In this document: positions 16,218 through 23,065 of the stretch, piece by piece | Layout: each line of letters opens with the position of its first letter | Numbering within the stretch: the first letter of the stretch is position 1 | Origin: an uncultured Acidipila sp. | Lineage (GTDB): Bacteria > Acidobacteriota > Terriglobia > Terriglobales > Acidobacteriaceae | Direction: 5' to 3' | DNA length: 32,670 bases | NCBI GenBank assembly: GCA_937859835.1 | Contig: CALMAN010000035.1 | Coordinates: 1-32,670 of the forward strand | The notes under the pieces: model-generated | The model's database searches: none | What the model was told of the DNA's origin: nothing | What the model saw: the letters and a program-made list of their open reading frames with translations, nothing else | Program-made: the position numbers and the translations under genes

Positions 16218-16258
16218 AACGCACAGGCTGCCGGTCGTCTACGGGCGACCCGCCGCTT

Positions 16259-16264
16259 TATACT
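16259..16264 (+). promoter_or_regulatory. -10 box TATACT placed for a leaderless transcript
   Basis: TATACT ends 6 bp before the ATG at 16271, so transcription would start on or next to the start codon. No Shine-Dalgarno sequence lies before that ATG (TTGCCCC only). No -35 box is obvious at 17 bp. GGTCG/CGACC at 16233-16250 overlaps where RNA polymerase would bind. Confidence 0.4.
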
Positions 16265-16270
16265 TGCCCC

Positions 16271-16498
16271 ATGCTCGCGCCGCTTCGTTTCCTGTGGAAT
16301 GCAACCCGCGGCTCAAGGCTGCGTCCATGGCGCAGCGCATATATCCTTTGGCGCATTGAAACGTACTCGGGGATGCACGCGGACAGGATCACCGGGCGCG
16401 ATGTTCTCCGATTTACCTGGCGGGAGCGGTGGAAACTGCTGCGCTTTCTGCGCTGGACTGCCGAGATGGATCAAAAGGAAGCGCGCGAAGATGGCTGA
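16271..16498 (+). CDS. Small basic protein of unknown function upstream of the VWFA gene
   Basis: A 75-residue frame, rich in Arg and Trp, starting MLAPLRFLWNATRG and containing WRIETYSGMHADRI and FTWRERWKLLRFLRW. I do not assign a function. It reads like the short conserved hypothetical proteins I associate with acidobacterial genomes (memory, not a search). It overlaps the next gene by 8 bp, typical of translational coupling, and has a -10 box placed for leaderless expression. There is no signal peptide. The many tryptophans and arginines suggest an amphipathic, nucleic-acid- or membrane-surface-binding helix protein, but that is speculation. Confidence 0.7.
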   Translation: MLAPLRFLWNATRGSRLRPWRSAYILWRIETYSGMHADRITGRDVLRFTWRERWKLLRFLRWTAEMDQKEAREDG

Positions 16499-17510
16499 GC
16501 CTCCATGGCTGCGACCGCTCGGTGCCGCGCTGCTCGCGCTTGCCCCCTCGGTGGTTGCGCGCGCGCAAGCTGGCACGGCGCTCTCGCCAAGCATCCGGGT
16601 CAACACCACCGTGGTGCTTGTGCCGACACTGGTCGAGGAAAAGAGCGGCAAGGTCGTGTACGGGTTGGGGGCGGATGCCTTTCGGCTTACGGATAACGGC
16701 CTGCCGGAGCGCATCCACGTCGATGACGACCTGGACACGACGCCGGTTTCGCTGGTCGTTTGCCTCGAAAAAGGCCGGACCAGCGCGCTCGAGTTCGCGA
16801 AGTTTGCCCGGCTGGCGCCTCTTCTGAACCTGTTCCTGGGCGACGGCAAGGGGGAAGTGACGCTGGTGGAGTTTGACTCGCAGCTGGAGTTCCGCGAAAC
16901 CTGGACCCGGGATACGGACCTGATCCAGCAGGATCTGAACGCGCTGGAGCCGGGCGACGGAGGGGCGGCGCTGCTCGATGCGACCGGCTACTCGATCGAC
17001 CTGCTGGAAGCGCGGCCGGCCGAACGGCGGCGGATCCTCCTGCTGCTGAGCGAGTCGCGCGATCATGGAAGCAGGCGCGTGACGGCCCCGGAGCTGGTTG
17101 AGCGCATCGGCACCAGCAACACCCTGGTGTTGAGCCTGACCTGGTCACCGGCAAAGGCGGAGTTCCTGGACCAGCTCATCAACCCGGGCTCGGGCTCACT
17201 GATGGCGCTGGCCGTGCTGGCCGCGAATGCAATGAAGGCAAACGCGGCCCGGTCGCTTGCTGTGATGAGCGGAGGAGAGGCAATGAGCTTCACAAGCGAG
17301 CGCGCTTTTGAGGATCGCGTCGCAGAGCTGGCAAGTCACGCCCGGAATCGCTACATGCTGAGCTTCCATCCAACGGAGTTGACGCCGGGTCTGCACCGCT
17401 TGCAGGTTGAGCTGGTAGCAGACATGCCTGCGCGGGTGGTAGCCCGTACGAACTACTGGGCCGTAAACCCGGATGGCGTACAGGCGAAAGACCAAAAGGA
17501 GAAGCAGTGA
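16491..17510 (+). CDS. Secreted VWFA-related domain protein
   Basis: A 339-residue protein with an N-terminal signal peptide (hydrophobic LGAALLALAPSVVA, likely cut near ARA-QAG). The rest is a von Willebrand A-like fold of the type common in acidobacteria: NTTVVLVPTLV, VSLVVCLEKGRTS, VTLVEFDS, ALLDATGYSIDLL, RRILLLLSESRDHGS and a C-terminal YMLSFHP block. The metal-binding DxSxS motif is replaced by CLEKGRTS, so classical metal-dependent ligand binding is doubtful. ATG at 16491 overlaps the small frame before it, and its stop overlaps the next gene's GTG (GTGA at 17507-17510). Function unknown; an extracytoplasmic protein-interaction role fits the fold. The frame is open far upstream to 15651, but that part is not protein-like. 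Confidence 0.88.
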   Translation: MAEPPWLRPLGAALLALAPSVVARAQAGTALSPSIRVNTTVVLVPTLVEEKSGKVVYGLGADAFRLTDNGLPERIHVDDDLDTTPVSLVVCLEKGRTSALEFAKFARLAPLLNLFLGDGKGEVTLVEFDSQLEFRETWTRDTDLIQQDLNALEPGDGGAALLDATGYSIDLLEARPAERRRILLLLSESRDHGSRRVTAPELVERIGTSNTLVLSLTWSPAKAEFLDQLINPGSGSLMALAVLAANAMKANAARSLAVMSGGEAMSFTSERAFEDRVAELASHARNRYMLSFHPTELTPGLHRLQVELVADMPARVVARTNYWAVNPDGVQAKDQKEKQ

Positions 17511-18211
17511 GCGAAACAGTGAAGTTGCACGCAGCGGACGGCCATGAGCTAAGCGCGTATGTTTCGGGCCCGGAAGGTACACCCAAGGCTGCCGTGGTGG
17601 TCGTGCAGGAGATCTTCGGCGTCAATCACCACATCCGTGCCGTGGCAGACCGCCTGGCGTCGCAAGGCTACCTGGCCGTAGCGCCAGCCTTGTTTGACCG
17701 CTACCAGCGAGATTTCGAGGTTGGCTACGACCCGGAAAGCGTGCAGAAGGCCATGGCTATCGTGCCGAAGCTCAACATGGAGTGGGCGGCAGCAGACACC
17801 CTTGCAGCCGTAGAGTACGGGCGCGATGAGTACAAAACAGAGGTTGGCATTGTGGGCTTCTGTTTGGGAGGCAGCATCGCCTGGATGGCAGCGGCCAAGA
17901 TGCCGGTGAGTGCTGCCGTCGGCTACTACGGCGGCCAGATCAGCCGCATGAACGATCTTGCGCCCAGAGCCCCGGTGCTGCTCTACTTCGGCACCCAGGA
18001 CGAGCACATCACGATGAGCGATGTGGATGAAGTCAAAGCCGCGCACCCGGATGTGCCCATCCACCTGTTCGAGGCAGGCCACGGATTCAGCTGCGATGAA
18101 CGCGCCAGCTACGACCCCAGCGCAGCGGAGCAGGCCTGGGCGCAAACACTTGCCTTTCTCGGCGAAAACCTGGTGGAGCGGCTGGACAACACCGAAAAAG
18201 AGCCGGCCTAG
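17507..18211 (+). CDS. Dienelactone hydrolase family protein
   Basis: A 234-residue alpha/beta hydrolase. The cysteine-based triad of the family is visible: Cys119 in GFCLGGS, Asp165 in GTQDEH and His192 in AGHGFS. The companion glutamate is in QEIFG. Known members hydrolyse dienelactone or related lactones and esters; the real substrate here cannot be told, since no aromatic-degradation gene is nearby. There is no signal peptide, so the enzyme is cytosolic although its coupled neighbour is secreted. GTG at 17507 overlaps the VWFA stop by 4 bp (GTGA), with AAGGAG just upstream. Confidence 0.93.
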   Translation: MSETVKLHAADGHELSAYVSGPEGTPKAAVVVVQEIFGVNHHIRAVADRLASQGYLAVAPALFDRYQRDFEVGYDPESVQKAMAIVPKLNMEWAAADTLAAVEYGRDEYKTEVGIVGFCLGGSIAWMAAAKMPVSAAVGYYGGQISRMNDLAPRAPVLLYFGTQDEHITMSDVDEVKAAHPDVPIHLFEAGHGFSCDERASYDPSAAEQAWAQTLAFLGENLVERLDNTEKEPA

Positions 18212-18294
18212 GGACCGCTGCGGGGCCGCGAAAGTTTCCGCGTCCTCGCGAGGAGCCCGGCATCTACTCCTCTACGCGAGCGCAGTCCACTCCT

Positions 18295-18325
18295 TGGAAA
18301 GTACTTAGAAACTACCTGGAAAGTA
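18295..18325 (+). promoter_or_regulatory. Direct repeat TGGAAAGTA upstream of the exporter gene
   Basis: TGGAAAGTA occurs at 18295-18303 and again at 18317-18325, 22 bp apart (about two helical turns), 25 bp before the exporter start codon. This is the layout of an operator bound on one face of the helix. No regulator gene is adjacent. A weak CTTAGA/GATAGA promoter with a 17-bp spacer overlaps it. Confidence 0.45.
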
Positions 18326-18350
18326 GGATAGAGGCAGGTCCGGAGAGCAG

Positions 18351-19934
18351 ATGGCGGGTGAATACGACGCAAACTGGAAGCCCAGGGTCAACCCCTGGTT
18401 GATTGCAGCGACCGTTGCGCTGGCTGCTTTTATGGAGGTTCTGGATACTTCCATCGCCAACGTAGCCTTGCCTTACATCGCCGGCGGACTGGGCGCAAGC
18501 GAGGACGACAGCACCTGGGTGTTGACCTCGTACCTGGTTTCAAACGCAATCGTGCTGCCTATGGGTGGCTGGGCGTCTACCGTGCTTGGGCGCAAGCGCT
18601 TCTTCATGAGCTGTATCGTCGTGTTTACGATTGCCTCGTTTCTGTGCGGACTGGCTCCTTCGCTCGGCCTGCTGCTGGTCTTCCGGGTGGTGCAGGGCGC
18701 GGGCGGCGGAGGCTTGCAGCCGATGGCGCAGGCGATCATGGCAGACTCCTTTGACCCGGCAAAGCGTGGGCAGGCCTTCGCCCTGTACGGCCTTGTTGCC
18801 GTGCTCGCACCCTCCATCGGGCCAACCATCGGCGGCTGGCTCACCGACACCTATAACTGGCGCTGGATCTTCTACATCAACATCCCGGTGGGTATCCTTG
18901 CGTTCTTTCTTACCCAGCAACTGGTAGACGACCCACCCTGGCTTAAATCCTCCTTTAAGAACTTCTTTCGCGTGGATTACATCGGCGTCGGCCTGCTTAC
19001 CCTGTCCATGGCCTCGATGCAGATCATGCTGGACAAAGGCCAGGAAGATGACTGGTTTGCCTCGAACTTTATCCGCACCTTCGGCATACTTTTTGTCGTG
19101 GGCCTGACCGGGCTGGTTACATGGGAATGGTGGGGCGCCAAGCGGCCGCTGATCGAGATCAAGCTGCTCAAGTTCAGCAACTTCGCAGTGTGCTGCTTCC
19201 TGATGCTGCTGACAGGCGGGCTGCTCAATGCGACCACCGTGCTCCAGCCGCAGTACCTCCAGACCGAGGTTGGCTACACGGCCACCATCGCCGGACTGTC
19301 CCTGATGGGCGGGGGCTTCTCGCTTTGCCTGGTGATGCCCTTTGCCGGGCAGGCGGTAACCAAGTTTCCGGCCCGGAACATCATCGCTTTTGGCTTTATC
19401 TGCTTCACCCTGGCCTACTACTACACGGCCACCCACCTGAACCTGGGCATGTCCTTTTCAACCGCGTCCTGGATGCGGGTGTGGCAGATCGTTTGCATCC
19501 CGTTTGTGTTCATCTCGGTGACCACGGCGGCCTACTTCGGCTTGCCGCGTGAGAAGTCCAACCAGATCTCCGGCCTGATCAACTTCGTCCGGAATATTGG
19601 CGGATCGATCCTGATTGCGCTGACGAACGCCGAAGTGACCCAGCGAGGGCAGTTTCACCAGGACCAGCTGATGAAGTACATGACTCCCTCGGGCAGCAAC
19701 TACCAGCGCATGCAGGGGATGTACCAGGGCGTGTACACCACGGCCAGCGGCGCCGGCAACGCGGCCCGGCTCGCGAACGGCAAGCTGCTCAACAATCTCC
19801 AGGCACAGTCTCAAACGCTGGCCTACGTCGACGTGTTCTGGATCCTTTGCCTGGCCTCGTTGATCATGATTCCCATGGCATTTCTGCTCAAGCGCAACGA
19901 GCCCGGCGCCGGCGGCCAGGTCGTCGCCGAGTAA
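18351..19934 (+). CDS. DHA2-type (EmrB/QacA) major facilitator drug exporter
   Basis: A 527-residue inner-membrane protein with about 14 hydrophobic helices that exports drugs or other organic compounds by proton antiport. Family motifs: LDTSIANVALPYIAGGLG in helix 1 (motif D1), GWASTVLGRKR (motif A), RVVQGAGGGGLQP (motif B) and GPTIGGWLTDTYNWRWIF (motif C). A long periplasmic loop near the C-terminus (HQDQLMKYMTPSGSNY onward) is typical of EmrB-like members that work with a membrane-fusion partner. No EmrA/HlyD or TolC gene is in the window, so the partner must be elsewhere or absent. ATG 18351 is preceded by CCGGAGAGCAG. The gene ends 18 bp from the convergent rimM. Confidence 0.95.
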   Translation: MAGEYDANWKPRVNPWLIAATVALAAFMEVLDTSIANVALPYIAGGLGASEDDSTWVLTSYLVSNAIVLPMGGWASTVLGRKRFFMSCIVVFTIASFLCGLAPSLGLLLVFRVVQGAGGGGLQPMAQAIMADSFDPAKRGQAFALYGLVAVLAPSIGPTIGGWLTDTYNWRWIFYINIPVGILAFFLTQQLVDDPPWLKSSFKNFFRVDYIGVGLLTLSMASMQIMLDKGQEDDWFASNFIRTFGILFVVGLTGLVTWEWWGAKRPLIEIKLLKFSNFAVCCFLMLLTGGLLNATTVLQPQYLQTEVGYTATIAGLSLMGGGFSLCLVMPFAGQAVTKFPARNIIAFGFICFTLAYYYTATHLNLGMSFSTASWMRVWQIVCIPFVFISVTTAAYFGLPREKSNQISGLINFVRNIGGSILIALTNAEVTQRGQFHQDQLMKYMTPSGSNYQRMQGMYQGVYTTASGAGNAARLANGKLLNNLQAQSQTLAYVDVFWILCLASLIMIPMAFLLKRNEPGAGGQVVAE

Positions 19935-19952
19935 GCGCTCTGCCTCGCCCCG

Positions 19953-20492
19953 CTAACCGGTCAGATCAAGTAGTCCTCCGGGCAGCTGCATCCGCAGCGT
20001 ACGCGTCGACAGGTCCCAGCTGGGGGCGTACGCCTTGACGAAAGGCACCAGCAGTTCGCGCCCGCCCGTCGCGGCAACAACCAGCAGCGCATGATGGCTC
20101 GATTCCCGGTCCACATCGACCACCGTACCGACCGGCTCCCCCGCGCTCGTGTCCACCAGGGTGCAGCCCACCAGGTCGGCAATGTACACCTCGTCGTCTC
20201 CGAGCGGCGCGCGCGCGTCCCAGGGGACCACGACGTCCATGTCGCGCAGCGCTTCGGCGTCAGGGATCGAACAACACCCTTCAAACTTCAGCACGACGCG
20301 CCCGCCGTGCAGCCGGTAGCTTTCGACCACGGCGCTGCGCGTGGCTTCGGCGCTCCCGGCGCTCCGCAGGTGTAGCAGGGGGCGACCGCCAAAGCGGGCA
20401 GGGAAGTCGGTGAGCAGGTCGGCGATCACCTCGCCCCGGTGGCCCTGCGGACGCACGATGCGGGCGACCCGCAGCCAGGGCTCAGGTGCCAT
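19953..20492 (-). CDS. rimM: 16S rRNA processing protein RimM
   Basis: Assembly factor for the 30S subunit head; it binds ribosomal protein S19 and helps 16S rRNA maturation. The 179-residue protein shows the N-terminal barrel start LRVARIVRPQGHRGEV and the PRC-barrel half with EVYIADLVGCTLVD, GTVVDVD and LLVPFVKAY. It starts 7 bp after khpA. In many bacteria trmD and rplS follow rimM; here the operon stops and the convergent exporter gene ends 18 bp away. Confidence 0.96.
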   Translation of the reverse strand: MAPEPWLRVARIVRPQGHRGEVIADLLTDFPARFGGRPLLHLRSAGSAEATRSAVVESYRLHGGRVVLKFEGCCSIPDAEALRDMDVVVPWDARAPLGDDEVYIADLVGCTLVDTSAGEPVGTVVDVDRESSHHALLVVAATGGRELLVPFVKAYAPSWDLSTRTLRMQLPGGLLDLTG

Positions 20493-20499
20493 GGAGCGT

Positions 20500-20805
20500 T
20501 TACTCCTGCGGGAGCGAGGGACGCGCCGGGGGTTCGCCGCTTTCCACGATGTCGAGTGTGTAGCGATGGTGATACTTCATGCTGACCGCGCTCAGGATAG
20601 TGCGCAGCGAGTGCGCGGTTCGCCCCTGCTTCCCAATCACCTTGCCGATGTCCGCATCGGAAACGTGGAGGCGCAGAACGGTGCTTTCGTCTCGCACCAG
20701 CGCTTGCACTTCCACCGCGTCCGGGTCATCGACCAGCGCACGCGCAATTTCCCGGATCAGGGTTTGGGTTGGGTCAGGGAGGGCATTGTTTACCTGGTCG
20801 GTCAT
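20500..20805 (-). CDS. khpA: KH-domain RNA-binding protein KhpA
   Basis: A 101-residue single KH-domain protein. The nucleic-acid-binding loop is seen in DIGKVIGKQGRTAHSLRTIL (GxxG = GKQG). KhpA of Gram-positive bacteria binds RNA with KhpB and affects cell division and envelope growth; its role here is inferred by family. The place between rpsP and rimM is the classic one for this gene. It starts 118 bp after rpsP and ends 7 bp before rimM. Confidence 0.95.
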   Translation of the reverse strand: MTDQVNNALPDPTQTLIREIARALVDDPDAVEVQALVRDESTVLRLHVSDADIGKVIGKQGRTAHSLRTILSAVSMKYHHRYTLDIVESGEPPARPSLPQE

Positions 20806-20889
20806 GCCGCTGCTCCGGATGAGCAGGCCACTGCAGTTCCTGGAAAGGAGGCCTTGTGAACTCGCCGCAATAGTAGCAGTTTCAACTCA

Positions 20890-20917
20890 GAGCGCAACAG
20901 CGCTCCCTTGGGAACGC
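20890..20917 (-). promoter_or_regulatory. Two mutually exclusive hairpins between rpsP and khpA
   Basis: The segment 20900-20907 can pair with 20910-20917 (GCGTTCCC with GGGAGCGC, one G-U pair, tight 2-nt loop), or its part 20900-20905 can pair with 20890-20895 (GAGCGC/GCGCTC, 4-nt loop). They share bases, so only one can form. Such alternatives occur in attenuators, or may just mark the rpsP 3' end. Confidence 0.35.
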
Positions 20918-20923
20918 TCCAGG

Positions 20924-21190
20924 TTATGCCTGAGCGCTTGCTTCCACCTGCGGCGCGGCCGGCGCTGTCTTGAGCAGCTTGGCAACGCGGTCCGAGAGCT
21001 GGGCGCCCTTGCCGGTCCAATACTCGATGCGCTCCCGCTTGAACTCAACGGTTGCGGGGCTGGTGCGGGGGTTGTAGGTGCCCACCAGTTCGACCGAACG
21101 GCCGTTGCGCGCGCGGTCTTTTTCGATCACCACCACGCGGTAAAAGGGTTTCTTGCGCGCGCCGAAACGCGCCAAACGGATCATTAACAC
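20924..21190 (-). CDS. rpsP: 30S ribosomal protein S16
   Basis: Small ribosomal protein, 88 residues, with IRLARFGARKKPFYRVVVIEK, NGRSVELVGTYNPR and WTGKGAQLSDRVAKLL. GTG at 21190 is preferred because AGGA lies 9 nt upstream; the ATG two codons later (21184) is 15 nt from it. The frame is open further back to 21262 without family resemblance. It heads rpsP-khpA-rimM. The Ala-rich tail (TAPAAPQVEASAQA) is an ordinary extension. Confidence 0.96.
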   Translation of the reverse strand: MLMIRLARFGARKKPFYRVVVIEKDRARNGRSVELVGTYNPRTSPATVEFKRERIEYWTGKGAQLSDRVAKLLKTAPAAPQVEASAQA

Positions 21191-21252
21191 AGAGGGAAAT
21201 CCTTTCAAGGAGAAGCTGCTCAGGGCCGCATGCCGCACCAAACTACTAGCTG

Positions 21253-21261
21253 ATGATACCA
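21253..21261 (-). promoter_or_regulatory. Extended -10 promoter candidate for rpsP
   Basis: On the minus strand TGG directly precedes TATCAT, an extended -10 element (TGn-TATAAT type, five of six in the hexamer). Transcription would start near 21246, leaving a leader of about 56 nt before the GTG at 21190. No -35 box is evident, which is usual for extended -10 promoters. Confidence 0.4.
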
Positions 21262-21354
21262 AAGGCGTCCTGGCGCGCGCCCCCTTCCCGAGCCTTCGCG
21301 GTCAGGTCAGGGCTCGACAGGGCCGTGGGCGTCGAGGGAGTGCATCGTACTGCC

Positions 21355-21906
21355 ATGGACGGTGACATGGACGCCCGGCCGCTCATCGTGACCCTTGCTC
21401 TGGACCAGGAAAACCAGGCCCGGTTTGAGGCGGAGCGAAAGCGCTTCTACCCTGCGCGGCTGAATCGGATCCCCGCGCACGTTTCGCTCTTCCACGCCCT
21501 GCCCGGCGAGGAAGAAGAGGCGGTGGGCGCCACGCTGGTCGAACAGGCCGCCGCCACGGCGCCCTTTCCGCTCGAGGTGCACGATCTGATGCGGCTGGGC
21601 CGCGGTGTCGCGTACCGGGTACGCGCCCGGGAGCTTGAGCAGCTCCACGCGTCACTCCGGCAGGCCTGGCTGTCATGGCTGTCGCGGCAGGACGCGCAGC
21701 CCTTTCGTCCTCACGTGGTGGTGCAAAACAAGGCCGAGGTAGAAGAAGCGCGTGCGCTCTATGACCGGCTAGCGGCGAGCTTCCGGCCCTGGGTAGCCAC
21801 GGCCACAGGCCTGCTGCTTTGGCGCTATGAGGGCGGTCCATGGGCGGCGGCCGGTGCGTTTCCCTTTGCGGCTCGACCCCTCGTAGGGCAGGCAGCCGGA
21901 GCCTGA
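21355..21906 (+). CDS. 2'-5' RNA ligase / 2H phosphoesterase family protein
   Basis: A protein of about 184 residues of the 2H superfamily, whose members act on 2'-5' or cyclic phosphodiester bonds in RNA. The first motif is clear: IPAHVSLFHALPG (H-x-S). The second is FRPHVVVQNK, where the usual H-x-T/S reads H-V-V, so the second active-site hydroxyl is missing. Activity may be altered or the protein may only bind. The start is uncertain: ATG 21355, ATG 21367 or GTG 21340 all fit. It is divergent from rpsP and followed by an aldo/keto reductase 65 bp later. Confidence 0.85.
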   Translation: MDGDMDARPLIVTLALDQENQARFEAERKRFYPARLNRIPAHVSLFHALPGEEEEAVGATLVEQAAATAPFPLEVHDLMRLGRGVAYRVRARELEQLHASLRQAWLSWLSRQDAQPFRPHVVVQNKAEVEEARALYDRLAASFRPWVATATGLLLWRYEGGPWAAAGAFPFAARPLVGQAAGA

Positions 21907-21971
21907 TGCGCCGGCGCCCGCGCTCCTTCTGCCTGCGCACCCCCGAGCCGCGGGGCGCATCTGAGCAGGGT

Positions 21972-22958
21972 ATGGGAACCACTGCTGAGACCACGCTTGC
22001 CCTGCGCCCACTGGGCTCATCCGACCTCCGGCTTACCGCGATCGGCTTTGGCGCCTGGGCCATCGGCGGCGGGGACTGGGAGTTTGCCTGGGGCGCGCAG
22101 GAGGACACGAACTCCGTCCGGGCGATCGAGCGTGCGCTCGACCTGGGATTGAACTGGATCGACACCGCCGCCATCTACGGCCTGGGCCACTCGGAGGAGG
22201 TAGTGGCGCGGGCGCTCCAGGCGAGCCCACACACACCCTACGTGTTCACCAAGTGCTCCATGCGCTGGAACCCCGGGGACCGCACCATCTACCGCGCCCT
22301 CAATCGAAGATCAGTCCGGGAAGAGTGTGAAGACTCGCTGCGCCGGCTTCGGCGCGACACCATTGATCTGTACCAGGTGCACTGGCCGAACCCGGAAAGC
22401 GAGATCGAAGAAGGCTGGGAAACGCTGGCGCAGCTGCAGGCAGAAGGCAAGGTTCGCTATCTCGGGGTTTCGAACTTTTCGGTGGCGCAAATGAAGCGGG
22501 TGCAACCGATCGCGCCCATCACCGCGTCGCAGCCGCCCTACTCCTTGATCAATGCCAAGGTCGAGGACGAAGTGCTGCCTTTTTGTCTCGAAAACAACAT
22601 CGGTGTCATCAACTACTCCCCCATGGCCTCAGGCCTGCTGACCGGCAAGATGACGGCCGAGCGCATCGCCGGGATGCCGGAGGACGACTGGCGCAAGCGC
22701 AGCGCGAACTTCAAGGAGCCGAAGCTCTCGCGCAATCTCCGGCTCGCGGCCTTGCTGGGCGAGATCGGTCAAGGCCACGGCGTCAACGCCGGGGTCGTGG
22801 CCATCGCCTGGACGCTGCACCACCCCGCGGTGACGGCGGCGATTGTGGGTGCGCGCGACCCTGGCCAGGTAGATGGCATCATGCCGGCCATGACGTTTCG
22901 GCTCAGCGAGGCGGAGTACGCGCGGATCAGTGACTGGGTGCGCGCGAACCCGGCCTGA
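21972..22958 (+). CDS. Aldo/keto reductase
   Basis: A 328-residue NADPH-dependent oxidoreductase of the barrel fold. The catalytic tetrad is visible: Asp and Tyr in NWIDTAAIYGLGHSE, Lys in VFTKCSM and His in YQVHWPNP. Other family blocks are VRYLGVSNFS, INYSPMASGLLTGKM and the cofactor-binding end AAIVGARDPGQVD. The substrate is unknown. ATG 21972 is chosen because it precedes LRPLGSSDLRLTAIGFG, the normal start of the family. An ATG at 21906 overlapping the previous stop would add 22 basic residues unlike the family. It is convergent with the prenyl synthase gene. Confidence 0.94.
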   Translation: MGTTAETTLALRPLGSSDLRLTAIGFGAWAIGGGDWEFAWGAQEDTNSVRAIERALDLGLNWIDTAAIYGLGHSEEVVARALQASPHTPYVFTKCSMRWNPGDRTIYRALNRRSVREECEDSLRRLRRDTIDLYQVHWPNPESEIEEGWETLAQLQAEGKVRYLGVSNFSVAQMKRVQPIAPITASQPPYSLINAKVEDEVLPFCLENNIGVINYSPMASGLLTGKMTAERIAGMPEDDWRKRSANFKEPKLSRNLRLAALLGEIGQGHGVNAGVVAIAWTLHHPAVTAAIVGARDPGQVDGIMPAMTFRLSEAEYARISDWVRANPA

Positions 22959-22996
22959 CCGGGGGACGAAGCGCGAGCCGCTGCGGCCGGGCCCTG

Positions 22997-23024
22997 GTCT
23001 GGCGCCACAAGCCGGCGCCAGGAC
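22997..23024. terminator. Hairpin between convergent genes, probable bidirectional terminator
   Basis: GTCTGGCGCC (22997-23006) pairs with GGCGCCAGGAC (23014-23024) with a single bulged base and a 7-nt loop. It lies between two convergent genes and is near-symmetric, so it could work for both. There is no T run on either side. Confidence 0.5.
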
Positions 23025-23065
23025 TCGGCAACTACGAGCACAAGGACCAGCAGAAAGGTCCCGCT

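Larger units (their letters stand above)
15611..16270. other. 660-bp gene-poor region with repeats
   Basis: Several frames are open here on both strands, but their translations are rich in Arg, Pro, Gly and Cys, show no domain and have no ribosome-binding sites. I see no gene. Near the left end GTGGG (15650-15654) and CCCAC (15662-15666) can form a small hairpin 40 bp after the receiver gene, a possible transcript end. Near the right end is an imperfect direct repeat (16089-16217) and a short inverted repeat GGTCG/CGACC (16233-16250) just before the next gene. It could be decayed DNA, a dispersed repeat or an unknown RNA. Confidence 0.55.

Noticed and set aside
15651-16490. Long N-terminal extension of the VWFA frame
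   Set aside because: Not protein-like, covers a repeat region and another small gene, and the signal peptide begins at 16491.
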